DNA of 64,000 nucleotides from Alkalicoccus luteus (GTDB taxonomy: Bacteria > Bacillota > Bacilli > Bacillales > Salisediminibacteriaceae): NCBI RefSeq assembly GCF_012034335.1, contig NZ_JAATHJ010000002.1, forward strand, positions 1 to 64,000. The letters run 5' to 3'. The notes beneath the pieces were generated by a model. That model did not search any database and had not been told where the DNA came from. It saw only the letters and a program-made list of their open reading frames with translations. The translations under genes and the position numbers were made by a program. Positions 27,313-36,296 of the stretch are shown here, piece after piece; the first letter of the stretch is position 1; each line of letters starts with the position of its first letter.

Positions 27313-27891
27313 CTAGTCTGAAGAAGTTAAAACGTGCTTGTTCTTAACGAAGTAATCGACTCCCGAAAAGACAGTTAATACAACAGCCGTATATATCATA
27401 ATGGTGTCAAACGGAATGCCTGCAAGTTCAAACAGTACGTTGTGTAAAAGCACTGCAGAGGCTGCAACAATCTGACTGACTGTTTTCCATTTCCCCCATA
27501 TACTTGCAGCTATCACTTCCCCGGATCCGGAAGCCACGAGACGTAGACCAGTTACAGCAAACTCTCTGCTTAAAATAAGGACCGCAGCCCAGGCGGGAAA
27601 CATATCCATTCCGGTAAGTCCGACGAAAGCCGCTGTAATTAACAGCTTATCAGCTAGCGGATCCAGGAACTTGCCCATATTCGTTACTAAATTGTATTTT
27701 CTTGCATAAAATCCATCCAGCCAATCTGTAGCCGCTGCAATGATAAATACGACCGCTGCGGCAAAATGGGAAACCGGAATATCGGCTCCAAGCAGCAAAA
27801 ACGATCCCCAGCCAAAATCAATCAGCAGAAATATCATAAAAACAGGAATAAGAAAGATGCGTGAAATGGTAATTCTATTAGGTATGTTCAT
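27313..27891 (-). CDS. pgsA: Phosphatidylglycerophosphate synthase
   Basis: An integral membrane enzyme that joins CDP-diacylglycerol and glycerol 3-phosphate to make phosphatidylglycerophosphate, the route to phosphatidylglycerol and cardiolipin. The CDP-alcohol phosphotransferase signature is complete: DWLDGFYAR, then GKFLDPLADK (the D-G-AR-G-D-D pattern, about residues 60-82). Five to six hydrophobic segments are visible in 192 residues. AGGAGGAC precedes the start. It uses the CDP-diacylglycerol made by CdsA, encoded elsewhere in the window. It follows the rodZ terminator and so probably has its own promoter; I see only a weak candidate. Confidence 0.97.
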   Translation of the reverse strand: MNIPNRITISRIFLIPVFMIFLLIDFGWGSFLLLGADIPVSHFAAAVVFIIAAATDWLDGFYARKYNLVTNMGKFLDPLADKLLITAAFVGLTGMDMFPAWAAVLILSREFAVTGLRLVASGSGEVIAASIWGKWKTVSQIVAASAVLLHNVLFELAGIPFDTIMIYTAVVLTVFSGVDYFVKNKHVLTSSD

Positions 27892-27974
27892 TACTGTCCT
27901 CCTGTTCCAAGACCTGAACGACTATGAGCCTTACTCATTTTAACAGACAATGGAAGTATTTGCGAACCTAGCAT

Positions 27975-28015
27975 AAAAGAGGAAAAAGTCCGTCCGGACA
28001 CTGCCGGAGCCGGAC
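27975..28015 (-). terminator. Probable terminator after rodZ
   Basis: GTCCGG/CCGGAC stem with a 12-nt interior, then ACTTTTTCC on the minus strand, between rodZ and pgsA. Confidence 0.6.
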
Positions 28016-28023
28016 CCTTTCGA

Positions 28024-28926
28024 CTATGAATTATCCTGTTGAATGATGATTCTCTGATGATGATCTTCTGATTCGTAAATCAACTCTTCTCCGTTAATAA
28101 GCAGCTCAGCCGTCACAGTGCTTCCCATGTTAAACATGATTTCCTCATAGTCACTGAAATCAAAGCTTTCTGAATCCCCGTCCGCATGTTCCTGCTGGTA
28201 GATTTCCTCACCATCTTCATCAAGAATCTGGATCCAGCTGGGACCTGAAAAACTGAGTTCAACGTCAAACTCATCTGCTTGAAGCGTGTAGGTGTAGCTG
28301 TTACCCTCCGATCCTTCAAAGGCCAGCTCAGAGCCTGCGTCGGAATCTTCCGGTTCGTTTAACCCGTTATTATCCGCGTTATTATCTTCGTTATTTTCCA
28401 CGTTTTCTTCTTCGTTATTTTCATTTTCAATCACATCGTTATTGCCGTCATTTTCTTCGTCTTCGGGGAGACTGTCATCTACGTTGACGGCCTGTTCCGA
28501 TTCCGGATCGACTGGAGCGGCTTCATTATCCTGGTTAAAAAGCCATACAGCAAAACCAACGGCACCGATAAACAAAATGGCTAACAGCGTCGGCACGAGC
28601 GAAGAAAAAGCCGATTTTTTCGTTCCGGAACTTGAGGAAGCGCGTGTTCTTGCAGTCCGGGGAGGGAGCTCCTGAACTTCGCTCCGTTTTGGTTTAGGAA
28701 GCTCTGATTCGTGTTCCTCAAAAATCTTATTGGGATCCAAACCTACGGCCTCTGAGTAACTTTTTACAAATGCACGTGAATAAAATTCCCCGGGCATCTT
28801 ACTGAAATCGCCTTCTTCAATCGCTTCCAGATACCGTTTTTGAATTTTTGTAAGCTGCTGAAGCTCATCAAGGGAGTAACCCTTTTCAAGTCGCGCAGTC
28901 TGCAGTCTTGTTCCTAGTTCTGACAC
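28024..28926 (-). CDS. rodZ: RodZ-family cell-shape protein (YmfM)
   Basis: A bitopic membrane protein that links MreB filaments to the wall-elongation machinery. An N-terminal HTH (about residues 3-70, SLDELQQLTKIQKRYLEAIEEGDF) faces the cytoplasm, a transmembrane helix follows (FSSLVPTLLAILFIGAVGFA, about 110-130), and a C-terminal DUF4115-like beta domain ends the protein. Between them lies a long linker, about residues 137-200, made almost only of Asp, Glu and Asn, with repeated NNE/NED units. It is longer and more acidic than I recall for B. subtilis YmfM. The start is GTG 28926 with AGGTG six nt before it; an upstream GTG overlaps that site. It follows ymfK as in B. subtilis. Confidence 0.9.
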   Translation of the reverse strand: MSELGTRLQTARLEKGYSLDELQQLTKIQKRYLEAIEEGDFSKMPGEFYSRAFVKSYSEAVGLDPNKIFEEHESELPKPKRSEVQELPPRTARTRASSSSGTKKSAFSSLVPTLLAILFIGAVGFAVWLFNQDNEAAPVDPESEQAVNVDDSLPEDEENDGNNDVIENENNEEENVENNEDNNADNNGLNEPEDSDAGSELAFEGSEGNSYTYTLQADEFDVELSFSGPSWIQILDEDGEEIYQQEHADGDSESFDFSDYEEIMFNMGSTVTAELLINGEELIYESEDHHQRIIIQQDNS

Positions 28927-28970
28927 GGTACACACCTACTAACTTCGTTTAATATACAATCCTCGCAGTA

Positions 28971-29735
28971 CTAAAAGGAGGAGTAATCCTGTTCTACCTG
29001 TTCATAGGAAATAACTTGATTTTCGTCACTTCTGAGTTCAATGATGTAATCAAAATCGTCGAGCGTATATTCAGTCGTCCGCACAAAAATATCGGGATGC
29101 TCAACTACTTTTGTGGCGGGAAGGCGCATCATTTCTGATACGAGCATACGATGGCGTTCAGATCCTCTCATGGTTGACACGATGCCATCGATAATATAAA
29201 TATTATCCTCAAGCATCTCATCATCGGCAAGCTGACTTCGCATTGTCTGTTTTAACATGGTCGATGACAGAAAAGACCATTTTCTGTTTGCACAAACGCT
29301 TGCAGCTACGACTGATTCTGTTTTGCCCACTCTCGGCATACCGCGTATACCAATTAATCTGTGCCCTTCTTTCATAAACAGCTCTGCCATGAAATCGACT
29401 AAAATTCCAAGCTCATCCCGGACAAACCGAAAAACTTTTTTCTCATCTTCATCCCTTTCAATGTAGCGTCCATGCCGCACAGCCAGTCTGTCCCGAAGCT
29501 TTGGTTCTCTTATCTTCCGCAGCGTTATAATGTCCATCGTTTCTAAAATAAACGTCAGACGTTTAATGGCTTCATCGCTTTTGCTGAGGATAAGCATGCC
29601 TCTTCTCCTGTGTTCGACCCCGTTAATCGTCAAAATATTTATACTGAGCATCCCAAGCAATGAAGCTATTTCTCCAAGCAGTCCGGGACGATTTTCATGA
29701 ATCTGATATTCCAGGTACCATTCTTTTCGTTCCAT
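28971..29735 (-). CDS. ymfK: YmfK, DUF3388 family protein
   Basis: A 254-residue protein conserved in Bacillaceae between ymfI/ymfJ and rodZ. The first 80 residues resemble an ACT-type regulatory domain (EYQIHENRPGLLGEIASLLGML), and a P-loop-like motif GMPRVGKTESVVAAS lies near residue 135. Its function is unknown. A nucleotide-binding role is only inferred from the P-loop. It has a good promoter of its own (29787-29815) and a strong AAGGGGG ribosome site. YmfJ (DUF3243), normally just upstream, is absent from the 109-bp gap. Confidence 0.88.
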   Translation of the reverse strand: MERKEWYLEYQIHENRPGLLGEIASLLGMLSINILTINGVEHRRRGMLILSKSDEAIKRLTFILETMDIITLRKIREPKLRDRLAVRHGRYIERDEDEKKVFRFVRDELGILVDFMAELFMKEGHRLIGIRGMPRVGKTESVVAASVCANRKWSFLSSTMLKQTMRSQLADDEMLEDNIYIIDGIVSTMRGSERHRMLVSEMMRLPATKVVEHPDIFVRTTEYTLDDFDYIIELRSDENQVISYEQVEQDYSSF

Positions 29736-29786
29736 GCGTTAATCCCCCTTCAAAAGGAGTTCTGACGAGCATTAAAGGCTAATTTC

Positions 29787-29815
29787 ATCATAATCGATTG
29801 AATCGCAGTTGAAAA
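29787..29815 (-). promoter_or_regulatory. Sigma-A promoter of ymfK-rodZ
   Basis: Minus strand TTTTCA, 17-bp spacer, TATGAT, in the gap between ymfI and ymfK. Confidence 0.65.
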
Positions 29816-29844
29816 GTAGTTATTTCCAATTGAAATGCCTATTT

Positions 29845-30558
29845 TCACGTGTGCCAGCCTCCGTTGACATGAATAATCTGTCCATTCATATAAGAGGAGT
29901 GATCGGAAGCAAGAAACGCTGCTGTATTAGCAATCTCTTCAGGTGTGCCAAGCCTGTCAGCCGGAATGTCGTTTCGAAGCATTTGCTTATCTGACTCTGA
30001 ATAAGCCGACAGCATCGCTGTATCCACAGCACCGGGTGCAACTGCATTGACTTGAATATTGCTTGCGGCAAGCTCTTTACCTAGTGATTTTACCAGTCCA
30101 TGCTGAGCTGATTTCACTGTAGAATAAACTGTTTCCATCGAAGCACCCGTCTCTCCCCAAATAGAGCTGACAAAGATAATTTTTCCTTTTCGGCGTCTGA
30201 TCATGTGAGGAGTAATCTGCTTTAAGAATAATACCGGGCTTTTGCAGGCAATATTAAACGAAGCAGTCCATTCGTCTGGATGAGTATCCTGGAATAAACC
30301 CGGCGAAGAATTTCCGGCACAATGCAAAAATACGTGAATATTTTCTGCTGGAAAGGGTGGCAGCTCTTCTCCCGTCGAAAGATCATGCTGATATATATCA
30401 GTATCAGTCACACCGGAAAGCTCAACAGCTGTTTTCCTTACAAGATCCGGGTTTGAATTGCAGTGAAGAAGCAGCCGGTAATCAGGCGCTAAGCGTTCCG
30501 CACATGCTTTTCCAATGGCTCCGGAGGCACCTGTTATAAAAGCCGTCGGCCGCTTCAC
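29845..30558 (-). CDS. ymfI: Elongation factor P 5-aminopentanone reductase YmfI
   Basis: A short-chain dehydrogenase of 237 residues. The NADPH-binding motif TGASGAIGKA is at residue 10, the catalytic Tyr and Lys are in YSTVKSAQHG (about 150), and the end is typical (SSYMNGQIIHVNGG). In B. subtilis YmfI reduces the 5-aminopentanone group on EF-P to 5-aminopentanol, which is needed for translation through polyproline and for swarming. The start is GTG, overlapping the ymfH stop (GTGA), so it is translationally coupled to ymfH. Sequence alone would only give SDR; the function rests on synteny with ymfF-ymfH. Confidence 0.9.
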   Translation of the reverse strand: MKRPTAFITGASGAIGKACAERLAPDYRLLLHCNSNPDLVRKTAVELSGVTDTDIYQHDLSTGEELPPFPAENIHVFLHCAGNSSPGLFQDTHPDEWTASFNIACKSPVLFLKQITPHMIRRRKGKIIFVSSIWGETGASMETVYSTVKSAQHGLVKSLGKELAASNIQVNAVAPGAVDTAMLSAYSESDKQMLRNDIPADRLGTPEEIANTAAFLASDHSSYMNGQIIHVNGGWHT

Positions 30559-31856
30559 CCAGCGGATGCCTCACCGGCTGGAATCACCTTGGAAACAGTC
30601 ATGCGGTTCTCAAAATCTAATGTCTGCTCCAGCAAACGTTCGACATAAGCCGCATCCAGTGCCTCCAGAACAGGAACAGCATCAAAAAGATTCATTCCGT
30701 TAAAATGATACCTAGTGAATTGGTTCGCAATATACTCCGGCGAATTAAGAGCTCGCAGGAAAAAGCCGATTTTTTTCTTTTTCAGACGTTCAAAATGGTC
30801 TGCCTCAACCCCGCTTTGCTTCAATGAAATTAGTTCCCGCCGCAACGCTTCGACAAGGTCATCGGGCCGTGCTGTTTCACCGCCGGCTGCAATAAAACCA
30901 AACTCTTTTTCAGAAGTGTAATCGAAACTGAAGCTGTCGTTAATGAGGCCTTCTGCATACATACGCTGGTAAGCAGATGAACTACTTCCAAAGGCCAGTT
31001 CAAGCAGCAGCTGCATACCGAGCTCATGCTGAAGCAAATCTCTGCCTTCAAGACCGGCAGCCGGTTGTTTGATTCCAATCAGGCATCTCGGAGTCTGTAC
31101 AGGAAGCGGAATAACTGCTTCCGTTTTTTGGACATCAACTGGCTCTTCTGGAAGAATCCGCTGGGGAGGATTTGATTCAGGAAATGTTTTAGCCGACTGA
31201 TTAGCGCGAATCAGCGTCATCATCTTTTCAGGCTCTAAATTTCCTACAACGAAAAGTACCATGTTGGATGGATGATAAAAACTCTCATAGCAGGTATATA
31301 AATCTTCCTTGGAAATCTGGCGGATGGAATCCACTGTACCGGCAATATCAATTTGGACAGGATGATGCTTATATAACCCCTTCAGAAGTCCAAAGAAATT
31401 TTGCCAGTCCGGATTATCTTCATACATTTTTATTTCTTGTTCAATGATCCCTTTTTCTTTTTCTACTGAATTTTCTGTAAAATAAGGTTCCTGTACAAAA
31501 TCGAGCAGGGTTGTCAGATTCTTTTCCACATTGGATGTTGCAGAAAACAAATAAGCAGTACGGGTAAAACTCGTGAATGCATTAGCAGATGCTCCCTGAG
31601 CAGAGAATTCCTGAAAAACATCGCCTTCTTCACTTTCAAACATTTTGTGTTCCAGAAAATGGGCGATGCCGTCCGGAACCTTTTTTTCACTTCCGTCGCC
31701 AGCAACAAAATGGTTGTCAATCGACCCATAATTAGCCGTCAGCGTGGCATATGTTTTCTGAAAACCGGGTTTTGGAAGTAAAAAAACAGAAAGTCCATTA
31801 TCCAGTTTTTCATGATAGAGTTGTTCCTGAAGCTGATCAAAGCTTATTTTCTCCAT
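30555..31856 (-). CDS. ymfH: M16 peptidase YmfH, EF-P modification-associated
   Basis: A 433-residue M16 family metallopeptidase. The zinc motif HFLEH (HxxEH) lies near residue 70, and a downstream Glu segment is NSVEKEKGIIEQEIKMY. The upstream part of the open frame is rejected: ATG 31856 has AAAGGATG 5 nt before it and gives the family length. It pairs with YmfF, which lacks the zinc motif, suggesting an active/inactive heterodimer as in other M16B pairs. Public annotation links the pair to EF-P aminopentanol modification. It lies 4 bp after ymfF and overlaps ymfI. Confidence 0.92.
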   Translation of the reverse strand: MEKISFDQLQEQLYHEKLDNGLSVFLLPKPGFQKTYATLTANYGSIDNHFVAGDGSEKKVPDGIAHFLEHKMFESEEGDVFQEFSAQGASANAFTSFTRTAYLFSATSNVEKNLTTLLDFVQEPYFTENSVEKEKGIIEQEIKMYEDNPDWQNFFGLLKGLYKHHPVQIDIAGTVDSIRQISKEDLYTCYESFYHPSNMVLFVVGNLEPEKMMTLIRANQSAKTFPESNPPQRILPEEPVDVQKTEAVIPLPVQTPRCLIGIKQPAAGLEGRDLLQHELGMQLLLELAFGSSSSAYQRMYAEGLINDSFSFDYTSEKEFGFIAAGGETARPDDLVEALRRELISLKQSGVEADHFERLKKKKIGFFLRALNSPEYIANQFTRYHFNGMNLFDAVPVLEALDAAYVERLLEQTLDFENRMTVSKVIPAGEASAG

Positions 31857-31860
31857 ATTG

Positions 31861-33120
31861 TCATCCTTTCCCGTGCAAGAAGTAGATCGTATCCAGCTCA
31901 AGAGAGGCTGCTGCTGCTTTTACATCTGCAGCCTGAACTTTTTCAATTTCTGTGATCCAATTGTCTGCATTCCAATTTTCCCCGATCAACGTACCGTGAT
32001 ACTCCAGTTCAACTCTTCCCCGGGGAGAGTCCATCGTTTCCAGCAGCTGATTTCGCAGAACCGCCTTTGATTTGGATACATCTTCATCTGAAAATGTCCC
32101 GTTTTTAATGTCCTCCAATTGCTGCAGAATAATCGAGAGCGCTTTATCATATTGAGTTGTTTCAATACCTGCCATGACGATAACGAGACCTTTATGGCTC
32201 TCAACCCGTGAAGCTGCGTAATATGCCAGGCTCTCTTTTTCTCTAACGTTAGTAAAGAGTTTCGAGTGGGGAGCTCCGCCAAACAGGCTGTTGAACACTT
32301 GCAGCGCAAAATAGTTCTTATCACCGAATACGACAGGAGTCCGGAAACCTATATGCAGCTTGGCCTGACTAACCTCATCTGATTCTTTTACTTCGCGGAC
32401 TTCATCAGGCTTCTTAAAAGCACTTCGGATTGGAGCTAAAGGCCTGCTGCTGAACTTCATGTACTGGTCTGCATACCTGCTTATTTCCTGCTCATTTACG
32501 TCTCCTACTACATATAAGTCAACGACGCTGTCCTTTAACAACGACTCGTGTGCTTTAGCAAGTGACTCCCCGGTTATCGCTTCAAGCTGTTGCTCGTAAC
32601 CAAGAACCGGCAGGGCGTAAGGTTCGCCTTCGCACATAATTTCTGCAAGGCGTTTATTAGCAAAGCGCATTTTGTCATCTTTTACTCCAGCCAGTTTCTG
32701 AGCGTGATTTCTTTTCTCCTCGTCAACAATTAAATCAGGAAAAGCTCCTTTTTCATTTAAATTCGGATAGAAAGCTATGGAAGCGAGCATTTGAACTGCC
32801 CGTTCTGTGAGAGGCACAGTTTCTTTTAAAAATTTCTCATTAGCCACTTCCAGTTTAAATGATAAAATATGATGTTCTCCTTTTTTTACTGCATCTGCTG
32901 TGAGATGTGCCCCGTACATTTCTTCAAGAGCAGCCTGTATGATTTCTCGTGAAGGGAAATGTTTCGTTCCTCGTTCAAGAACGGACGGAAGCAGTGCTTT
33001 TTCAGTCAGATATTCTTTTTGAAGCGGCGTGCGGATATGCATTACAAAAGTTGTTGTTTTAAATGTGCTGCTCGGAATAACTGTTGTACGAACAGACTTT
33101 GTTTTTTTAGCTTCTGGCAT
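31861..33120 (-). CDS. ymfF: M16-like protein YmfF, EF-P modification-associated (no zinc motif)
   Basis: A 419-residue M16 fold protein. The position of the HxxEH motif is occupied by LERGTKHFPSREIIQAALEEMYG, so it lacks the metal ligands and is probably non-catalytic. The C-terminal half keeps the M16 pattern (FNSLFGGAPHSKLFTNVREKESLAYY, in part). The start at 33120 is preferred over an upstream GTG since TAGGAGG lies 9 nt before it. It is expected to form the partner subunit of YmfH. The gene follows the GntR regulator by 13 bp in one operon with ftsK, ymfH and ymfI. Confidence 0.92.
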   Translation of the reverse strand: MPEAKKTKSVRTTVIPSSTFKTTTFVMHIRTPLQKEYLTEKALLPSVLERGTKHFPSREIIQAALEEMYGAHLTADAVKKGEHHILSFKLEVANEKFLKETVPLTERAVQMLASIAFYPNLNEKGAFPDLIVDEEKRNHAQKLAGVKDDKMRFANKRLAEIMCEGEPYALPVLGYEQQLEAITGESLAKAHESLLKDSVVDLYVVGDVNEQEISRYADQYMKFSSRPLAPIRSAFKKPDEVREVKESDEVSQAKLHIGFRTPVVFGDKNYFALQVFNSLFGGAPHSKLFTNVREKESLAYYAASRVESHKGLVIVMAGIETTQYDKALSIILQQLEDIKNGTFSDEDVSKSKAVLRNQLLETMDSPRGRVELEYHGTLIGENWNADNWITEIEKVQAADVKAAAASLELDTIYFLHGKG

Positions 33121-33133
33121 CGTGAACCGCCTC

Positions 33134-33856
33134 CTAAAATACACGCTTTCGCAATACGTGAAATTTGAACTTATCGGCCCTGAAGTAGTTTACTGAATAC
33201 AAAACGGCCCTTTCCTGGTCATCATAGTGCATTTGTTTTAATACGAGCAGTGCAGTTTCCGGCTCACACTGCAGCAGCTCGGAAACGTGCTCGTGATAAC
33301 CGATCGGCTCCAGATCAGTCATGGCATATGCGATTGTAATCCCATTCTGTTCGAGTTGATTAAAGATCGATTCATCCCCGCGGGATACCGGATCCGGAAG
33401 CAGGTTTTCAGGAAGTTTATCGAGGCAGTATACGACCGGTTCCCCGTCGGCTGTCCGAAGCCTTTCAATTTTCATCACTTGACGGAGGTCCTCTTCCTGG
33501 AAACGATCTCTGTCTTCAGGCGTTGCCTCAATAAATCCTGAGGAGAGAAAATTGGTTCCGGGCTCCCTTCCTCCTCTTCGTATCATGTCGGTCACACTAA
33601 ATAGCTCTTCAATTCCTGATGAGAATAGCGGTTTCGTATGAATAAAAGTTCCGACTCCATGACGCCTCACGACGACACTTTCATCTTCCAGCATTCGAAG
33701 AGCTTCGCGCAGCGTAGCCCGGCTCACACCGAGCTGTCTCGAGAGTTCAAACTCAGAAGGCAGTCTTTCTCCTGCTTTATAACGGCCTTTTTCAATATCC
33801 TCTTTTATTTTATCGATCACCTGCAGATAAAGCGGTCGTGAATCGGATTTTATCAA
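33134..33856 (-). CDS. ymfC: GntR-family regulator (HutC/UTRA type), YmfC-like
   Basis: A 240-residue transcription factor. The N-terminal winged helix spans residues 8-75 ([42 protein letters not shown]), and a UTRA effector-binding domain follows. The ligand and targets are not known. It starts with TTG, eight nt after GGAGGC, and sits between the DNA translocase gene and ymfF as YmfC does in B. subtilis. I saw no palindromic operator in the short gaps around it, so autoregulation cannot be judged. Confidence 0.9.
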   Translation of the reverse strand: MIKSDSRPLYLQVIDKIKEDIEKGRYKAGERLPSEFELSRQLGVSRATLREALRMLEDESVVVRRHGVGTFIHTKPLFSSGIEELFSVTDMIRRGGREPGTNFLSSGFIEATPEDRDRFQEEDLRQVMKIERLRTADGEPVVYCLDKLPENLLPDPVSRGDESIFNQLEQNGITIAYAMTDLEPIGYHEHVSELLQCEPETALLVLKQMHYDDQERAVLYSVNYFRADKFKFHVLRKRVF

Positions 33857-33898
33857 CGTGGATGCCTCCTGCCATTAGTTTTGATAGTTCTCTCTAAA

Positions 33899-36208
33899 TC
33901 AATTACTCTGCCCATCTTCCCCTCTGGCAGCCAACACCTCCCGGGGCTTACTGCCTTCGTAAGGACCTACAATCCCCTGCTGTTCCATTTCATCTATCAA
34001 TCTGGCCGCCCGTGCATACCCGACGCGGAAACGTCGCTGGAGCATCGACACAGAGGCTGTCTGCATTTCAGTGACGAGTGCGACTGCGTCTGGAAAAAGT
34101 GCGTCATCTGATTCAGCACTGGTTGTTTCTGGTTCATCGTCAGGGATCATTTCTTCTGAGTATTGTGCCTGCTGCTGTTCAATACAGTGCCTTACTACCT
34201 TTTCCACTTCTTCATCACTTAAAAACGCCCCTTGTATGCGCACCGGCTTACCCGAACCAACCGGCATAAACAGCATATCACCTTTACCAAGAAGTTTTTC
34301 GGCGCCCGCTCCGTCGAGAATCGTTCTTGAATCTGTTGAGCTTGAAACACCAAATGCAATTCTGGATGGGATGTTTGCTTTAATGACGCCCGTAATGACA
34401 TCTACAGAAGGCCGCTGTGTTGCAATGATCAAATGAATCCCGGCGGCCCGTGCCATCTGGGCCAGACGGGTAATCGCATCTTCCACATCACCTGATGCGA
34501 CCATCATTAAGTCTGCAAGCTCATCTACGAGGACAACGATATAAGGCAGCGGAGAATAAGGATCTTCTCTTGTTTCATTTTCTCTGTGAATATGCTGGTT
34601 ATACCCTTCTATATTACGCGTGCCCGTTGCTGCAAACAATTCATATCTTCTTTCCATTTCACTGACGACTTTTTTCAATGCCTGAGCTGCTTTTTTCGGT
34701 TCAGTTACAACCGGAGAGAGCAAATGAGGAATGCCGTTATATACATTCAGTTCCACCATTTTAGGGTCTATCATCATTAGCTTGACTTCATGCGGTTTGC
34801 TTCTGAGCAGAATACTGACAATAATACCATTGATGCAGACACTCTTTCCGCTTCCGGTCGCTCCGGCTACGAGCAGGTGCGGCATTTTATTTAAATGAGC
34901 TGCAACCGCTTCTCCGGAGATGTTTCTGCCGAGTGCTATCGCAAGCGGGTTGGCTTCATTCTTCATCTGCTGAGAATCGATCACTTCACGGAACGTTACG
35001 AGAGCCACATCCTGATTCGGCACTTCGATTCCGATAGCGGATTTTCCCGGAATTGGTGCCTCCATCCGGATATCTTTGGCTGCCAGCGCTAAAGCAAGAT
35101 CGTCTGATAAATTAACGATACGGCTTACTTTAACTCCGGTAGCCGGATACACTTCGTATTTCGTAACTGCAGGGCCAAGATGTACCTTGGTAACCTTCGC
35201 AGACACACCGAAACTTGCAAGCGTGTCTTCCAGTTTTCGTGCATTTTTTGACAGCTGGGAGTGCTCTTTTGACTGCGTCTGTTTCGATGGAGGAGCGAGA
35301 AGGGAAACCGAGGGCAGTTTATAGTCCACGTTTTCGCTTTCCTGAACAACGAGACCCTGTCGTTTTGATTCAACCGGCTCAGCCTCACCTTGCTCAGCCT
35401 CTTTCTTTTCTACCTGGTGCTGCGGCTCTTCGTATGCAGTCGCAGTAAAATCATAAATCAATGGTTCTTTCTCCACTGGTTGATTCAATTCTTCAGGAAC
35501 TTCTTCTGCCTTATCAGTTCCTGATATGGGAGCGGGTTCATCCGTTTCTATCTTCGTATTTTCTTTTGTCTGACGCTCCTGAAATCGCTGCTTCACAGAT
35601 TCTGCAATTGTAACACCTGCCAACTTCAGCTTTTTCCAGAATGTAACAGCAAACGGCTTTTGTTTTTCAGCACTCCATTTCATCATATCAATGATTGACT
35701 TTCGGCTCGCAATCACAGCACCTGCTGCAACTAGCAACAGAGCCAGCATGATGGCTCCCGGCGCTGCAGCGAGAACCGCAGTGCTTTCAAATATAAGCAC
35801 TCCGGAAACTCCGCCATGAAACCCCTCTATCTGTCCAAAAGAAGCCGACTGTTCGGCAATTCCTTGTTGCACACCTTCAGCATACCGTCTTCGAAAGGGA
35901 ATCTGAAGCAGGCTTGTGCAACCTGCTGCTGCCAGAAGAATTCCTGTTGTCGTTCTCGACAACAAGTGAGGAAATTTTCTTTTCCACATCAGGAACAGTC
36001 CTGAAAGAAGCAGCGCGGCTGCCGGAAGCCAATACAGGCTGCCGGCGGCAAACCTTAAAGCGTTTTGGCCTATTTCACCGATCCACCCCAGCCGGAAAAT
36101 AATCAAAACTGCAGTGATAGCTAAAAGGGCACCGGAAGCTTCAAATTTAAGCAGTCGCTTCCACTGCTGTTCCTTTTTTGTAGGTTTTTTCTTTTTTTTA
36201 GCTGGCAT
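33899..36208 (-). CDS. DNA translocase, FtsK/SpoIIIE family
   Basis: A membrane-anchored hexameric DNA pump at the septum. The 769 residues have four N-terminal transmembrane helices (residues 20-165), an acidic Gln/Glu-rich linker (210-300), the alpha-beta motor with Walker [10 protein letters not shown] near residue 445 and Walker [16 protein letters not shown], and a C-terminal gamma winged helix that reads DNA polarity ([23 protein letters not shown]). The start at 36208 matches family N termini (MPAKKKKK). Position next to ymfC is that of spoIIIE. If the organism does not sporulate, it probably clears trapped DNA at division. tepA and ylzJ, upstream in B. subtilis, are absent. Confidence 0.95.
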   Translation of the reverse strand: MPAKKKKKPTKKEQQWKRLLKFEASGALLAITAVLIIFRLGWIGEIGQNALRFAAGSLYWLPAAALLLSGLFLMWKRKFPHLLSRTTTGILLAAAGCTSLLQIPFRRRYAEGVQQGIAEQSASFGQIEGFHGGVSGVLIFESTAVLAAAPGAIMLALLLVAAGAVIASRKSIIDMMKWSAEKQKPFAVTFWKKLKLAGVTIAESVKQRFQERQTKENTKIETDEPAPISGTDKAEEVPEELNQPVEKEPLIYDFTATAYEEPQHQVEKKEAEQGEAEPVESKRQGLVVQESENVDYKLPSVSLLAPPSKQTQSKEHSQLSKNARKLEDTLASFGVSAKVTKVHLGPAVTKYEVYPATGVKVSRIVNLSDDLALALAAKDIRMEAPIPGKSAIGIEVPNQDVALVTFREVIDSQQMKNEANPLAIALGRNISGEAVAAHLNKMPHLLVAGATGSGKSVCINGIIVSILLRSKPHEVKLMMIDPKMVELNVYNGIPHLLSPVVTEPKKAAQALKKVVSEMERRYELFAATGTRNIEGYNQHIHRENETREDPYSPLPYIVVLVDELADLMMVASGDVEDAITRLAQMARAAGIHLIIATQRPSVDVITGVIKANIPSRIAFGVSSSTDSRTILDGAGAEKLLGKGDMLFMPVGSGKPVRIQGAFLSDEEVEKVVRHCIEQQQAQYSEEMIPDDEPETTSAESDDALFPDAVALVTEMQTASVSMLQRRFRVGYARAARLIDEMEQQGIVGPYEGSKPREVLAARGEDGQSN

Positions 36209-36240
36209 ATGTATCCGACCTTCCCGCATTCCTGCTGTGA

Positions 36241-36287
36241 AAACAAACAGTGCCCCCGCGATGCAGGTACCTGCAGGGAGACACTGT
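36241..36287 (-). terminator. Probable terminator after rnjB
   Basis: ACAGTG/CACTGT outer stem with an inner GCAGGTACCTGC palindrome, then TTTGTTTT on the minus strand. Confidence 0.65.
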
Positions 36288-36296
36288 CGACATTCA

